Assembly (NCBI GenBank): GCA_938014215.1
Contig: CALLRW010000006.1
Span: 135,151-199,150, forward strand
Direction: 5' to 3'
Source of the DNA: an uncultured Alistipes sp.
GTDB taxonomy: Bacteria; Bacteroidota; Bacteroidia; Bacteroidales; Rikenellaceae
DNA length: 64,000 nt
Made by a program: the position numbers and the translations under genes
The notes under the pieces: model-generated
Database searches by the model: none
Seen by the model: the letters and a program-made list of their open reading frames with translations, nothing else
What the model was told of the DNA's origin: nothing
Shown: positions 1 to 8,907 of the stretch, in pieces
How the letters are laid out: the number at the start of each line of letters is the position of its first letter
How positions within the stretch are numbered: position 1 is the stretch's first letter

Positions 1-14
1 TCAAAAAACGAATC

Positions 15-3011
15 ATGAAAAAAGCATATCTTGCAATTCTGTTCACGTTCACAGCACTGTGTGGGGTCCAGGCCGAGAAGATCGAGATCCGGGTTCTGGA
101 CTCCTGGGACCGTCCTTTGAGTGAGGTTGCGGTCCGTGTGGGCGACGAAGGGACCGTTCGGGTCCTCACCGACGAGCGCGGAGTGGCAGAAATCGAAGCA
201 GCCGAAGGATCCGAACTCACGCTTACGCTCTTCAACCGCCAAAGCCGGACCGTACGTGTCGACGCTCCGCAGATCGAGGTCCGACTCACGGAGGAGGACC
301 TGCTCTTCGACATCGGATACGACGAGCGTATCCGCAAATCCGAAAGCACGGCCTCCTTGTCCCAGGCCGTGGCCCGGGATATCGAGGCCTCGGGCAACAC
401 GACCGTCATGAACAATCTCTACGGACTAATTCCCGGATTGGGAGTCTACCAGGGCTCCAACCTACCGTGGGACAACAACCCGACCCTTTACGTGCGCGGC
501 CAGGGATCGTTTGGGGGCAACCAGGTACTGGTGCTTGTCGACGGCATCGAACGCGACATGTCACAAGTCAGCCCCGAGGAGGTCGAGAGCATCACGGTGC
601 TCAAGGATGCCGCCTCACTGGCGCTTTACGGGAATCGCGGAGCTGACGGCGTGGTGGTGATCACGACCAAACGCGGCGGCGACCATGGTCTGCGCAGCCG
701 GATCAACTACGACTTCGGGGTGCAGACTCCGTTCCGGGTTCCGCGCATGGCCGATGCCTACACCTACGCCAGCGGCATAAACGAAGCGCTGGCCAACGAC
801 GGGCTCGCCCCGCGTTACACCCAGCACGACATGCGGCTCATTGCCGGCCACCGACGCCCGCAGCTCTTTCCCGACATCGACTGGCAGGCGCTGATTCTGC
901 GCCAGGCAGCCTTCACCCACGATCTGAACCTCACCTTCGACGGCAACGGGAAACGCGTCCGCTATTTTGTCTACGCCAACTACAACTCCTACCGCGGACT
1001 GTTGAACAACACCGGGATGAACGACGGCTATTCGACCCAGGCGGGGATGGATGCCCTGAAGGTCCGGTCGAATATCGAGGCCCGGCTGACCAAGAGCACC
1101 TTGGTACGGGTCGATCTGATGGGACGGCTGATGCAGTACCAGCAGCCTTCGGCCGGGACCGATCTGGCCGGCATGTACGACACGCCCGCGGCAGCCTTCT
1201 ACCCGCTGGCGCCCGTGGCCGAAGGGGGCGGATGGGCCCGCAGCCATCTCTTTGCGAATCCGCTGGCCGAGCTCGTCGCCCGCGGCTATAACACCACCCT
1301 GCAGCGGACACTCTTCGCCGACCTGACCATCGATCAGGATCTGTCGGCCCTGACCAAGGGTCTTTCCTTCCAGGTGCGCGTCGCCTACGACAACTCGGCA
1401 GACATCACCGACTCACGCACGTGTGACTATGCCTACATGGAGGTCGCGCAGGCAACCGATGCGATCGGCAACGTCCAGCAGCTACTCTACACCCCCTACG
1501 GCAACAACAGCAACATGGTCTTCAACAGCAGCCTCAGCGCTTCGATGAGTCGGACGTCCGTATGGGCCAAACTGCTCTACGACCGGCAGTTCGGGGCTCA
1601 CGGCATTACGGCGCGCCTGATTTTCAACGAGAACCGTTCGGACTACCGCGGAGCCAACAACTCCTACATGTACCGCGACGGCATCGCCTCGGTGGGTTAC
1701 AACTACGACTCGCGCTACCTGGTCAACGCCGTGGTGAGCTACGCCGGGGCCAGCCAGATGCCCGCGGGGGACAAATACCGGATCTATCCGGCGATTTCGG
1801 CCGCGTGGGTGGCCTCCAATGAGTCATTCCTGAAAGGGAGCCGGGTCATCGACCTGCTCAAATTGAGGGCCTCGTTCGGCATCACGGGCATGAGTGCCCG
1901 TCTGGACTACGACATGGACAAGCAGTTCAACGGTTCGGGCAACTCCTACATCTTCGTCGGCAGCGTCTCGCAATATGGAATGGCCCAGGGGGCACTTCCC
2001 TCCACGGGCATCGAACCCGAACGCGAACACCGGAGCAACCTCGGACTTGAGGTGGGCCTGTTCGAGGAGCTGACCTTCGATGCCGACCTCTTCTACAATG
2101 TCCGGCAGAACATCCGGGTCTCGTCGGAGGCGACCCTTTCGGGCGTGCTCGGAATCGGGGCCCCGGACATCTTCACGGGAAAGGTCCGCAACTACGGCTG
2201 GGAGCTTGCCCTGGGATGGCACAAGCGCATGGGCGACTTTGCCTGGGACCTTCGCGGACAGATCTCCTATGCCAAGAACGAGATTCTCCAGAAAGAGGAG
2301 GGTTACAAGCCCCACTGGTACATGTATGCCCAAGGCAACGCCATCGACCGTTTCTATGGGCTGATGGCCGACGGGCTCTATCAGGCGGAAGATTTCGAGG
2401 CTGACGGCACCCTTCGCAAGGGGCTGCCCGTGACGACCTACCAAAGCGACGTGCAGCCGGGCGACGTAAAATATGCCGATCTGAACGGCGACGGCAAGAT
2501 CGACGCCAACGACTGTGCCTACCAACTCTACGCCGCACTGCCGCAAATCTACTACGGATTTCATGTCGGATTACAGTGGCGGGGACTGGGTCTGAACGCC
2601 TACTTCCAGGGGACAGGGCGTTCGACGGTGGCAACGACCCTGGCAAGCATCTACCAGCCCCTCTACGGCAACGACCGCAACGTCTCGGAATACTACATGC
2701 AGAACCGCTGGTCGCCTTACGACACCACGGGCCGTTATCCGCGACTGACGACGCAATCCAACGCCAACAACTTCGCCACCAGTTCGTTGTGGACCGAGCG
2801 AGGCGATTTCTTCAAGTTGCGAACGTTGAGCCTCTCCTATCGGCTGCCCTCCCGGATCGCCTCGAAAATTCGCATGCGTGAATGCAGCCTTTATCTCAAG
2901 GGGATGAACCTCTTCTCGACGGATCACATCGACATTCTCGATCCCGAATACATCAACACGGGATATCCGTCGGCCCGTTCCTATCAGATTGGTCTCAACC
3001 TTATCTTCTAA
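15..3011 (+). CDS. susC: SusC-like TonB-dependent outer-membrane glycan transporter
   Basis: Imports oligosaccharides across the outer membrane as the barrel half of a SusCD pair, powered by TonB. The 998-aa length is normal for the family. A signal peptide covers about residues 1-20. A short carboxypeptidase-regulatory-like beta-sandwich follows (about 22-95), then a plug domain whose end is the family signature GADGVVVITTKRG near residue 210, then the barrel, which ends in a terminal phenylalanine. The region between the sandwich and the plug reads LLFDIGYDERIRK and is only a loose match to a usual TonB box. It is followed directly by susD and five glycoside hydrolase genes, so it is the transporter of this locus. 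The ATG lies 14 bases into the window, so its promoter and any regulator are outside. Confidence 0.95.
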   Translation: MKKAYLAILFTFTALCGVQAEKIEIRVLDSWDRPLSEVAVRVGDEGTVRVLTDERGVAEIEAAEGSELTLTLFNRQSRTVRVDAPQIEVRLTEEDLLFDIGYDERIRKSESTASLSQAVARDIEASGNTTVMNNLYGLIPGLGVYQGSNLPWDNNPTLYVRGQGSFGGNQVLVLVDGIERDMSQVSPEEVESITVLKDAASLALYGNRGADGVVVITTKRGGDHGLRSRINYDFGVQTPFRVPRMADAYTYASGINEALANDGLAPRYTQHDMRLIAGHRRPQLFPDIDWQALILRQAAFTHDLNLTFDGNGKRVRYFVYANYNSYRGLLNNTGMNDGYSTQAGMDALKVRSNIEARLTKSTLVRVDLMGRLMQYQQPSAGTDLAGMYDTPAAAFYPLAPVAEGGGWARSHLFANPLAELVARGYNTTLQRTLFADLTIDQDLSALTKGLSFQVRVAYDNSADITDSRTCDYAYMEVAQATDAIGNVQQLLYTPYGNNSNMVFNSSLSASMSRTSVWAKLLYDRQFGAHGITARLIFNENRSDYRGANNSYMYRDGIASVGYNYDSRYLVNAVVSYAGASQMPAGDKYRIYPAISAAWVASNESFLKGSRVIDLLKLRASFGITGMSARLDYDMDKQFNGSGNSYIFVGSVSQYGMAQGALPSTGIEPEREHRSNLGLEVGLFEELTFDADLFYNVRQNIRVSSEATLSGVLGIGAPDIFTGKVRNYGWELALGWHKRMGDFAWDLRGQISYAKNEILQKEEGYKPHWYMYAQGNAIDRFYGLMADGLYQAEDFEADGTLRKGLPVTTYQSDVQPGDVKYADLNGDGKIDANDCAYQLYAALPQIYYGFHVGLQWRGLGLNAYFQGTGRSTVATTLASIYQPLYGNDRNVSEYYMQNRWSPYDTTGRYPRLTTQSNANNFATSSLWTERGDFFKLRTLSLSYRLPSRIASKIRMRECSLYLKGMNLFSTDHIDILDPEYINTGYPSARSYQIGLNLIF

Positions 3012-3015
3012 CGTC

Positions 3016-4701
3016 ATGCGAACGATGAAAAAACAACTCATCTACCTCTTCGCCGTTTCGCTTCTGGGAGCAGGTGCAGTCTCCTGCAGCGATTTTCTGG
3101 AGCTCGACGAATCCGAATATCATACGGTAAAATACCAGTTTTCGACCTTCAACCGGGTGAAACAGAGCGCCACGAATGTCTACGGTTATGTTCGTGACGG
3201 GCTCTCCGATGTCGAGCAGACGATGCTCGACGCCGCATCGGACGATGCCGTCTACGCCTGGGAGACGGGCGGCATCAAACGCTTCTACGACGGCAGCTGG
3301 TCGCCCATTAACCTCATCGACGACCGCTGGGGAGAACTCTACGAAGCCATTGCGGCGGCCAACTATTTTCTGGAGAACTGCCCCGAGGACTTCCCCGAAG
3401 CCAAGTATCAGGACAGTTACGAGGAGGATCTCGAGCAACTGCGGAACTACCCCTACGAGATCCGCGCGTTGCGAGCCTACTTTCACTTCGAACTGCTCAA
3501 GCGCTACCGTTCGATCATCATCGGCGACCGTTCCTTCTCGAAGGAGGAGGTCAACGAGCTGGAACCCGTCGACTATGACACGGCCACGGAGTGGATCGTC
3601 AAGGAGTGCGAAGCGGTGATCCCATCCCTTCCGACGACCTACTCGGGGAGCTACTACGGCGAGGTAGGGCGTGTCACGCGCGGCATGGCCCAGGCCCTCA
3701 AGGCGCGGGTGCTGCTCTACGCGGCCAGTCCGCTGAACAACCCGCAGAACGACCCGATCCGCTACCTGAAAGCGGCGGCGGCAGCCAAGGAGATCATCGA
3801 CAGCGGCGTTTACGAGCTCATCGACGAACCGACCACCAACAACGCCTCGGCCAAAGGACTCATCTTCGGAAAGATCTGTCCATCAAGTTCGGAATTCGAG
3901 GCGGCCAACTTCCCGATCGGTTACGAGGGGGGCAACTCGGGCGTCTGCCCCTCACAAAACCTGGCCGAGGCCTTTGACATGCGTAACGGCGAGCCCTTTG
4001 ATCGCAACAACGACGGGCACTGGCGCAATCAGCTCAACGCCGCGATGCGCGATCCCCGTTTTGCCAAGACGCTGCTCTACAACGGCGCCATGTTCAAGAA
4101 CCAGTACATTCAGTCCTACACGGGCGGGCGAAACGGTCAGCCACTCGACGGCGCCTCCCCCACCTCCTACTATCTCTACAAACATATCCAGGAGGAGACC
4201 AGTTTCGTGGTCGGGAGCGAGACCTACTTCCAGCATGTCTACCCGATCTTCCGCTACGCCGAAGTATTGCTGAACTATGCCGAAGCGCTGGGGGCCGCCA
4301 CCGGCGATGCCCGGTTCACGGGAGAGATGACGGTCGACGGGCAGCAGATCGATTTCACGCTTTCGCCGCTGGATGCCATGAACCGGGTCCGTACGCGCTA
4401 CGGCATGCCGGAGCTGACGTCGGTGATCAACTATGACAGTTTCGAGACCCGTCTGCGCAACGAACGGCGGGTTGAGCTGGCCTTCGAAGGGCATCGTTTC
4501 TGGGATCTGCGCCGCTGGATGATCGGTTCACAGACCACCCGGATCTACGGACTGGAGATCACCAACAACAACGGAACGATGACCTATGCCCGCAAACTAG
4601 TCCAGGAACGCACCTGGCAGGATAAGATGTACTTCTACCCCATCTCCGAGACCGAACAATACAACAACCGTCACCTGATCCAGAACAACGGTTGGAACTA
4701 A
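3016..4701 (+). CDS. susD: SusD/RagB-like glycan-binding surface lipoprotein
   Basis: Captures glycan at the cell surface and acts as the lid on the SusC barrel. An ATG at 3016 (or 3025) gives a lipoprotein signal ending VSC, with the lipidated Cys at residue 24, then SDFLELDESE. The typical SusD TPR-like helical body follows, with family motifs YEIRALRAYFHFELLKRY and, near the C-terminus, ELAFEGHRFWDLRRWMIG. About 561 aa, normal for RagB/SusD. It starts 4 bases after the susC stop, so the two are almost certainly co-transcribed. The open frame could begin further upstream inside susC, but that would place residues ahead of the signal peptide. Confidence 0.95.
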   Translation: MRTMKKQLIYLFAVSLLGAGAVSCSDFLELDESEYHTVKYQFSTFNRVKQSATNVYGYVRDGLSDVEQTMLDAASDDAVYAWETGGIKRFYDGSWSPINLIDDRWGELYEAIAAANYFLENCPEDFPEAKYQDSYEEDLEQLRNYPYEIRALRAYFHFELLKRYRSIIIGDRSFSKEEVNELEPVDYDTATEWIVKECEAVIPSLPTTYSGSYYGEVGRVTRGMAQALKARVLLYAASPLNNPQNDPIRYLKAAAAAKEIIDSGVYELIDEPTTNNASAKGLIFGKICPSSSEFEAANFPIGYEGGNSGVCPSQNLAEAFDMRNGEPFDRNNDGHWRNQLNAAMRDPRFAKTLLYNGAMFKNQYIQSYTGGRNGQPLDGASPTSYYLYKHIQEETSFVVGSETYFQHVYPIFRYAEVLLNYAEALGAATGDARFTGEMTVDGQQIDFTLSPLDAMNRVRTRYGMPELTSVINYDSFETRLRNERRVELAFEGHRFWDLRRWMIGSQTTRIYGLEITNNNGTMTYARKLVQERTWQDKMYFYPISETEQYNNRHLIQNNGWN

Positions 4702-4724
4702 CGACACCCAAAATTTTCAATCAC

Positions 4725-7034
4725 ATGAAAAAGATGCTGATGACTTTTGCCCTTTTGAACTCGCTCGCCTTCCTTGCAATGGCCTGCAGCCAGGACAATA
4801 CCGAATACATGCAGCCACACTTCGAGGATATGGAGGCCTATACCCCGGCCGATCTTCCACGCTGGCCCCACGCCGTCTTCTGCTTCGACGAGCGCACCTG
4901 CACCGACGTGCAGACGGCTGCCAACCGCCAGGAGCTGGGCACCGTCCGCCGCTCCGGAACCCGGACGACCGTCGTCGCCTACAGCTCGGCGGAGAATATC
5001 TCCTTCTCGACGCTGCAAAGCGGCGAGAACCCCTACGACTACCTGCTGCAAATCGAGGATCTCGACAAGGATATCCCACAGATCTGGATGCAGTGCTCCT
5101 CCCTCGCCCAAACGGCGGAACGCATCGAACTCACCCCGCTGACCTCGGCGCTGGAGATACGGATGACCGACGTGCCGGAGGATCTCGAATCCCTCGAGAT
5201 CGTTCTACCCGGGATGAACGACGCCCTCTACCTCTTCTCGGGCAAAACCGAACCCGCCTCCGAGCCCCAAAGCAAGACCCTGCGGCTGACAGCCTCGGAC
5301 GACGCACGCACGTTCTACCTCTTCCCGATGCTTTCGAACCGTACGTGGAACCTTGACTTCACCGTCACGATCAACGGTTCGCAATACCCCGGCAGACTCA
5401 CAATTCCCCATGGGATCAAAGCCGGAGAGGCCCTCGAGGTGGATTTTGATTTCGCCGGGATGGACGAGGGGAGCTACAGGGTCTCCTACCGGGAAGCCGA
5501 ATATGGCACACGTCCCGAATTGCTGACCTCAAACACCTTCGAGAATGCCCGTTACGACGAGGCCTTCAAGGACCACAACCCCTACTACAACGTCTACGTG
5601 CTGCAGGGTTCGACCTGGAAGTCGGTCGAGGTACACAACGCCCTGTGCTCCAACGCACCGCTGCTTCACGAACAGATCTGGAACGACTGGAACAACGCCA
5701 AGAAACTCCGCGACACGATGTGCTACGTCCAGTTCCTCGACGAGTTCAACGGTCCGGTCCGCGTACGGGTCGAGAAACGCGAGCCATTCTCGCAGGTTCA
5801 GGTGCGCCCCTCGACCTGGGGCATCTCCGCCCAGACCGTGGCTGCCAATACGATCGAGTTTACACTTCCGAGCTGGGAGCATCGCAAGGTTTCGGTCGAA
5901 TTCGACGGAGACCGCTACCACAACCTCTTCCTGCTGCCCAACCGTCCCGACCCGATGCGTGACCTCTATGCCGACGGTTCGGCCGACCGCTATGTCCGAA
6001 ACGGAGTACACTACTTCGGCGGGGGCAAGGAGCATGTTCTGGCCGAGAACGATCCCATCCTGCTGACTTCCGGCCAGACCCTCTACATCGACGAAGGAAC
6101 GACCGTCTACGGCCGGGTCGAGGCCCGAGGGAGCAATATTACCATCGCGGGCCGGGGCACCCTCTCCGGAGCCAAACTCCAGCATGTGGGCAGCCAGTAC
6201 TCAAGCGGCAACATTCTGATCGACGTTCTCAACAACGACGGATCGAACAACTGCTCGGGGCTCCGCATCGAGGGTGTCACGCTCGTCGACACCCCCAACT
6301 GGTGCCTGCGCATCTTCAACACCGACAACGTCACGATCGACAACATCAACATGATCCACTGGATTCTCAACGGCGATGGCATCGATATCTGTACCGGCAA
6401 ACACATCACGATTACGGACTGCATGCTCCGCACCTACGACGACTGCATCACGCTCAAGGTTCGCCACAATGCCAAGCCCATCGGTCCGATCGACGATGTG
6501 AAGATCGAGCGCTGTCTGGTATGGACCGAACTGGCCCGAGGGATCGTCGTCGGTCCGGAGTGCGGAGACATGACCTCGCTCTCCTACAAGACGGGAGGCA
6601 TCTCCAACGTAACGGTTTCAGACTGCGTGGTGCTCGAAGCCTCGCGAGCCAACGACGACAATTTCGAAAATGCCGGCCTGGCTGTCATGGCAGAATCCGC
6701 CGGATCGAATGCACCGGGAGTTCCAGGGCCCATCGAGAATGTTCTCTTCGAGGATTGCGTGGTCGACAACATCCACTCCTCGGGACGTCCCATCACCATC
6801 GAAGCCCGGGCTCATGCCGACGGCAAGTGCACCGTTTCGCAGATCACCTTCCGCAACGTGGAGATCCTCACCCAGAGCGGCTGCCGGGTTTCGGGCATCG
6901 ACCCGCAGGGGAACGTCTTCCGCAACCTGACCTTCGACAACTGCACCTACAACGGGCTGAAGATTACGTCACTGGACCCCTCGTTCCTGATTTGTACAAA
7001 CATCGACGACGTGACGGGTCTCAAATTCCAATAA
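4725..7034 (+). CDS. Lipoprotein beta-helix glycoside hydrolase (GH28-like) with extra N-terminal domain
   Basis: 769 aa from the ATG at 4725, with lipobox AMAC (Cys21). Three parts are visible. Residues about 25-255 form a beta-rich domain with a run such as LTPLTSALEIRMTDVP that resembles fimbrillin/Mfa2-type adhesin folds. About 260-425 is a second beta-sandwich. About 425-769 is a right-handed beta-helix. In the helix, NGDGIDI (D551) and YDDC (D572, D573) have exactly the 0/+21/+22 spacing of the three catalytic aspartates of fungal polygalacturonases. At the position of the GHG histidine the sequence is ARG (R605), and no RIK substrate motif is visible. I infer a clan GH-N-type hydrolase acting on something other than polygalacturonate. 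A GH110- or GH49-like assignment is possible. Confidence 0.8.
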   Translation: MKKMLMTFALLNSLAFLAMACSQDNTEYMQPHFEDMEAYTPADLPRWPHAVFCFDERTCTDVQTAANRQELGTVRRSGTRTTVVAYSSAENISFSTLQSGENPYDYLLQIEDLDKDIPQIWMQCSSLAQTAERIELTPLTSALEIRMTDVPEDLESLEIVLPGMNDALYLFSGKTEPASEPQSKTLRLTASDDARTFYLFPMLSNRTWNLDFTVTINGSQYPGRLTIPHGIKAGEALEVDFDFAGMDEGSYRVSYREAEYGTRPELLTSNTFENARYDEAFKDHNPYYNVYVLQGSTWKSVEVHNALCSNAPLLHEQIWNDWNNAKKLRDTMCYVQFLDEFNGPVRVRVEKREPFSQVQVRPSTWGISAQTVAANTIEFTLPSWEHRKVSVEFDGDRYHNLFLLPNRPDPMRDLYADGSADRYVRNGVHYFGGGKEHVLAENDPILLTSGQTLYIDEGTTVYGRVEARGSNITIAGRGTLSGAKLQHVGSQYSSGNILIDVLNNDGSNNCSGLRIEGVTLVDTPNWCLRIFNTDNVTIDNINMIHWILNGDGIDICTGKHITITDCMLRTYDDCITLKVRHNAKPIGPIDDVKIERCLVWTELARGIVVGPECGDMTSLSYKTGGISNVTVSDCVVLEASRANDDNFENAGLAVMAESAGSNAPGVPGPIENVLFEDCVVDNIHSSGRPITIEARAHADGKCTVSQITFRNVEILTQSGCRVSGIDPQGNVFRNLTFDNCTYNGLKITSLDPSFLICTNIDDVTGLKFQ

Positions 7035-7047
7035 TCGCACTATCTTT

Positions 7048-8907
7048 ATGAAACCGAAACGGATAAACATGACTTACATCCAGAAACCCCTTATTGCCAT
7101 GCTGGCCGTCGTGTTCGTGGCCTGCGGACACCCCGACTGCGTCATCACGCCCCTGCCCGAACAGATTCTCTACAAGGGAGGCTACTATCCGTGCGACAGT
7201 ACGCTTGCCGCCGCCGGAGAGGTTCCGGGTCTCGAATGCCGGATCAATCCGGAAGATCAAGGGATCCGGGCCGAAGGCTATCGGTTGACGGTCGACCGCA
7301 AACACGTTCTGCTGACGGCGGCAGACTCGGCCGGACTGTTCTACGGCCGTCAAACCCTCCGGCAGCTGGCCACCACACGCGGCATTCCGTGTGTGGAGAT
7401 TCTCGACAATCCCCGCTTCGCCTATCGCGGCATGCACCTCGACGTCTCCCGCCACTTCTTCCCCAAGGAGCAGATCTTCAAGATCCTGGACGAAATGGCC
7501 CGCTACAAGCTCAACAAATTCCACTTTCACCTTACCGACAACGGCGGTTGGCGCATCCAGATCGATAAATACCCGCTGCTGACGCAGCTCGGCTCCTATC
7601 GCATGGAGATCGACTGGCTCAAATGGTGGGACTTCGGCGACAAGCACTACGTTCCCGAAGGCACGCCGGGAGCCTATGGAGGCTACTTCACCAAGGAGGA
7701 CATCCGCCAGATCGTTCGCTACGCCGCCGAGCGGCACATCGAGGTGATCCCCGAGATCGAATTCCCGGCCCATTCCGACGAGGTATTTGTCGGTTACCCC
7801 GAGCTTTGCTGCACGGGGAAACCCTACACGACGGGGGAATTCTGCGTGGGCAACCCCGCCACACTGCGCTTTGCCGAGGACGTGCTGACCGAGATCATGG
7901 AGCTTTTCCCGTCGAAGTATATCCACATCGGAGGCGATGAAGCCCGCAAGGTGGCCTGGAAAAGCTGTCCCAAATGTCAGCATCTGGCCCGGGAGGTAGG
8001 CGGACTGGTCGAGGTGCAGTGCTACATGATCGAACATCTCGAGCAGTTCCTGGCCGAACATGGCCGCATCATGATGGGATGGGACGAGATCCTGAAGAAC
8101 AACCTGCGTTCGACCTCCGTACCAATCTCCTACCGCGGACAGCGCGGAGGCATCGAGGGGGCCAATCGCGGACTGAACGTCATCATGTCGCCCGGCGAGA
8201 TGATCTACTTCGACTGGTACCAAGCCGATCCCTACACCCAGCCGCGTGCCATGAGCGGATTCTCCCCCATCAAGAAAGTCTATAGTTTCTACCCGGTACC
8301 CGACACCCCCGAGACAGCGGCGGCCAACGAATCGATGATCAAGGGTGAATACGTTGCTCCGGGCGATACCGAATACATCTACAACGGGGCCTCGAAAAAC
8401 GTCCTGGGTGTTCAAGGCTGCATGTGGACGGAGTTTGTCAATACCTCCGAGCATCTCGAATACATGATGTTCCCGCGAATGCTGGCCGTAGCCGAGATTG
8501 CCTGGACCCCTCAGGGGCGCCGCGACTGGCACGATTTCCGGCGTCGCGTCAACCGCGAGATTCCGCTGCTCCGGGCCCGGGGCATCAACTCCTTCCAGCT
8601 GAGCAACGACGTCGAGATCACGGTCAACCGCCTGCCCGACGGCAAACGGGCCCTCGTGACACTCGACACGGAGAAATACCCCGTCGAGATACACTATACC
8701 CTCGACGGTTCGGATCCCACGTCGTCGTCGCCGCTCTACCGGAAGCCCTTCCACGCCAAGATCGGGACGACGGTCAGCGCCATCTGCATCGATCGCGCGG
8801 GCAAATCGGGCAATATAGCCCGCGTGGACGTCAACGCCCACCACGACATTCGCAACTATTACCCTTACCTTGAAACCCCCGAGATCCATGCGTCGATCGA
8901 ACCTTGA
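7048..8907 (+). CDS. GH20 beta-N-acetylhexosaminidase (lipoprotein) with C-terminal chitobiase-type domain
   Basis: Removes terminal beta-linked GlcNAc or GalNAc. 619 aa; an alternative ATG at 7069 would shorten the signal peptide. The export signal ends FVAC, a plausible lipobox. The GH20b N-terminal domain is followed by the TIM barrel, with the signature HIGGDEA holding the catalytic Asp297-Glu298 pair and the substrate motif YRGMHLDVSRHF. Residues about 545-605 (YTLDGSDPTSSSPLY) look like the Ig-like C-terminal domain of chitobiases. It lies 13 bases after the beta-helix gene, and its last 20 bases overlap the next GH3 gene, so it belongs to the same transcript. Catalysis should be substrate-assisted, as in the family. 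Confidence 0.93.
   Translation: MKPKRINMTYIQKPLIAMLAVVFVACGHPDCVITPLPEQILYKGGYYPCDSTLAAAGEVPGLECRINPEDQGIRAEGYRLTVDRKHVLLTAADSAGLFYGRQTLRQLATTRGIPCVEILDNPRFAYRGMHLDVSRHFFPKEQIFKILDEMARYKLNKFHFHLTDNGGWRIQIDKYPLLTQLGSYRMEIDWLKWWDFGDKHYVPEGTPGAYGGYFTKEDIRQIVRYAAERHIEVIPEIEFPAHSDEVFVGYPELCCTGKPYTTGEFCVGNPATLRFAEDVLTEIMELFPSKYIHIGGDEARKVAWKSCPKCQHLAREVGGLVEVQCYMIEHLEQFLAEHGRIMMGWDEILKNNLRSTSVPISYRGQRGGIEGANRGLNVIMSPGEMIYFDWYQADPYTQPRAMSGFSPIKKVYSFYPVPDTPETAAANESMIKGEYVAPGDTEYIYNGASKNVLGVQGCMWTEFVNTSEHLEYMMFPRMLAVAEIAWTPQGRRDWHDFRRRVNREIPLLRARGINSFQLSNDVEITVNRLPDGKRALVTLDTEKYPVEIHYTLDGSDPTSSSPLYRKPFHAKIGTTVSAICIDRAGKSGNIARVDVNAHHDIRNYYPYLETPEIHASIEP

Noticed and set aside
4725..7034. Canonical polygalacturonase
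   Set aside because: No GHG histidine or RIK motif is visible and no pectin genes are nearby.
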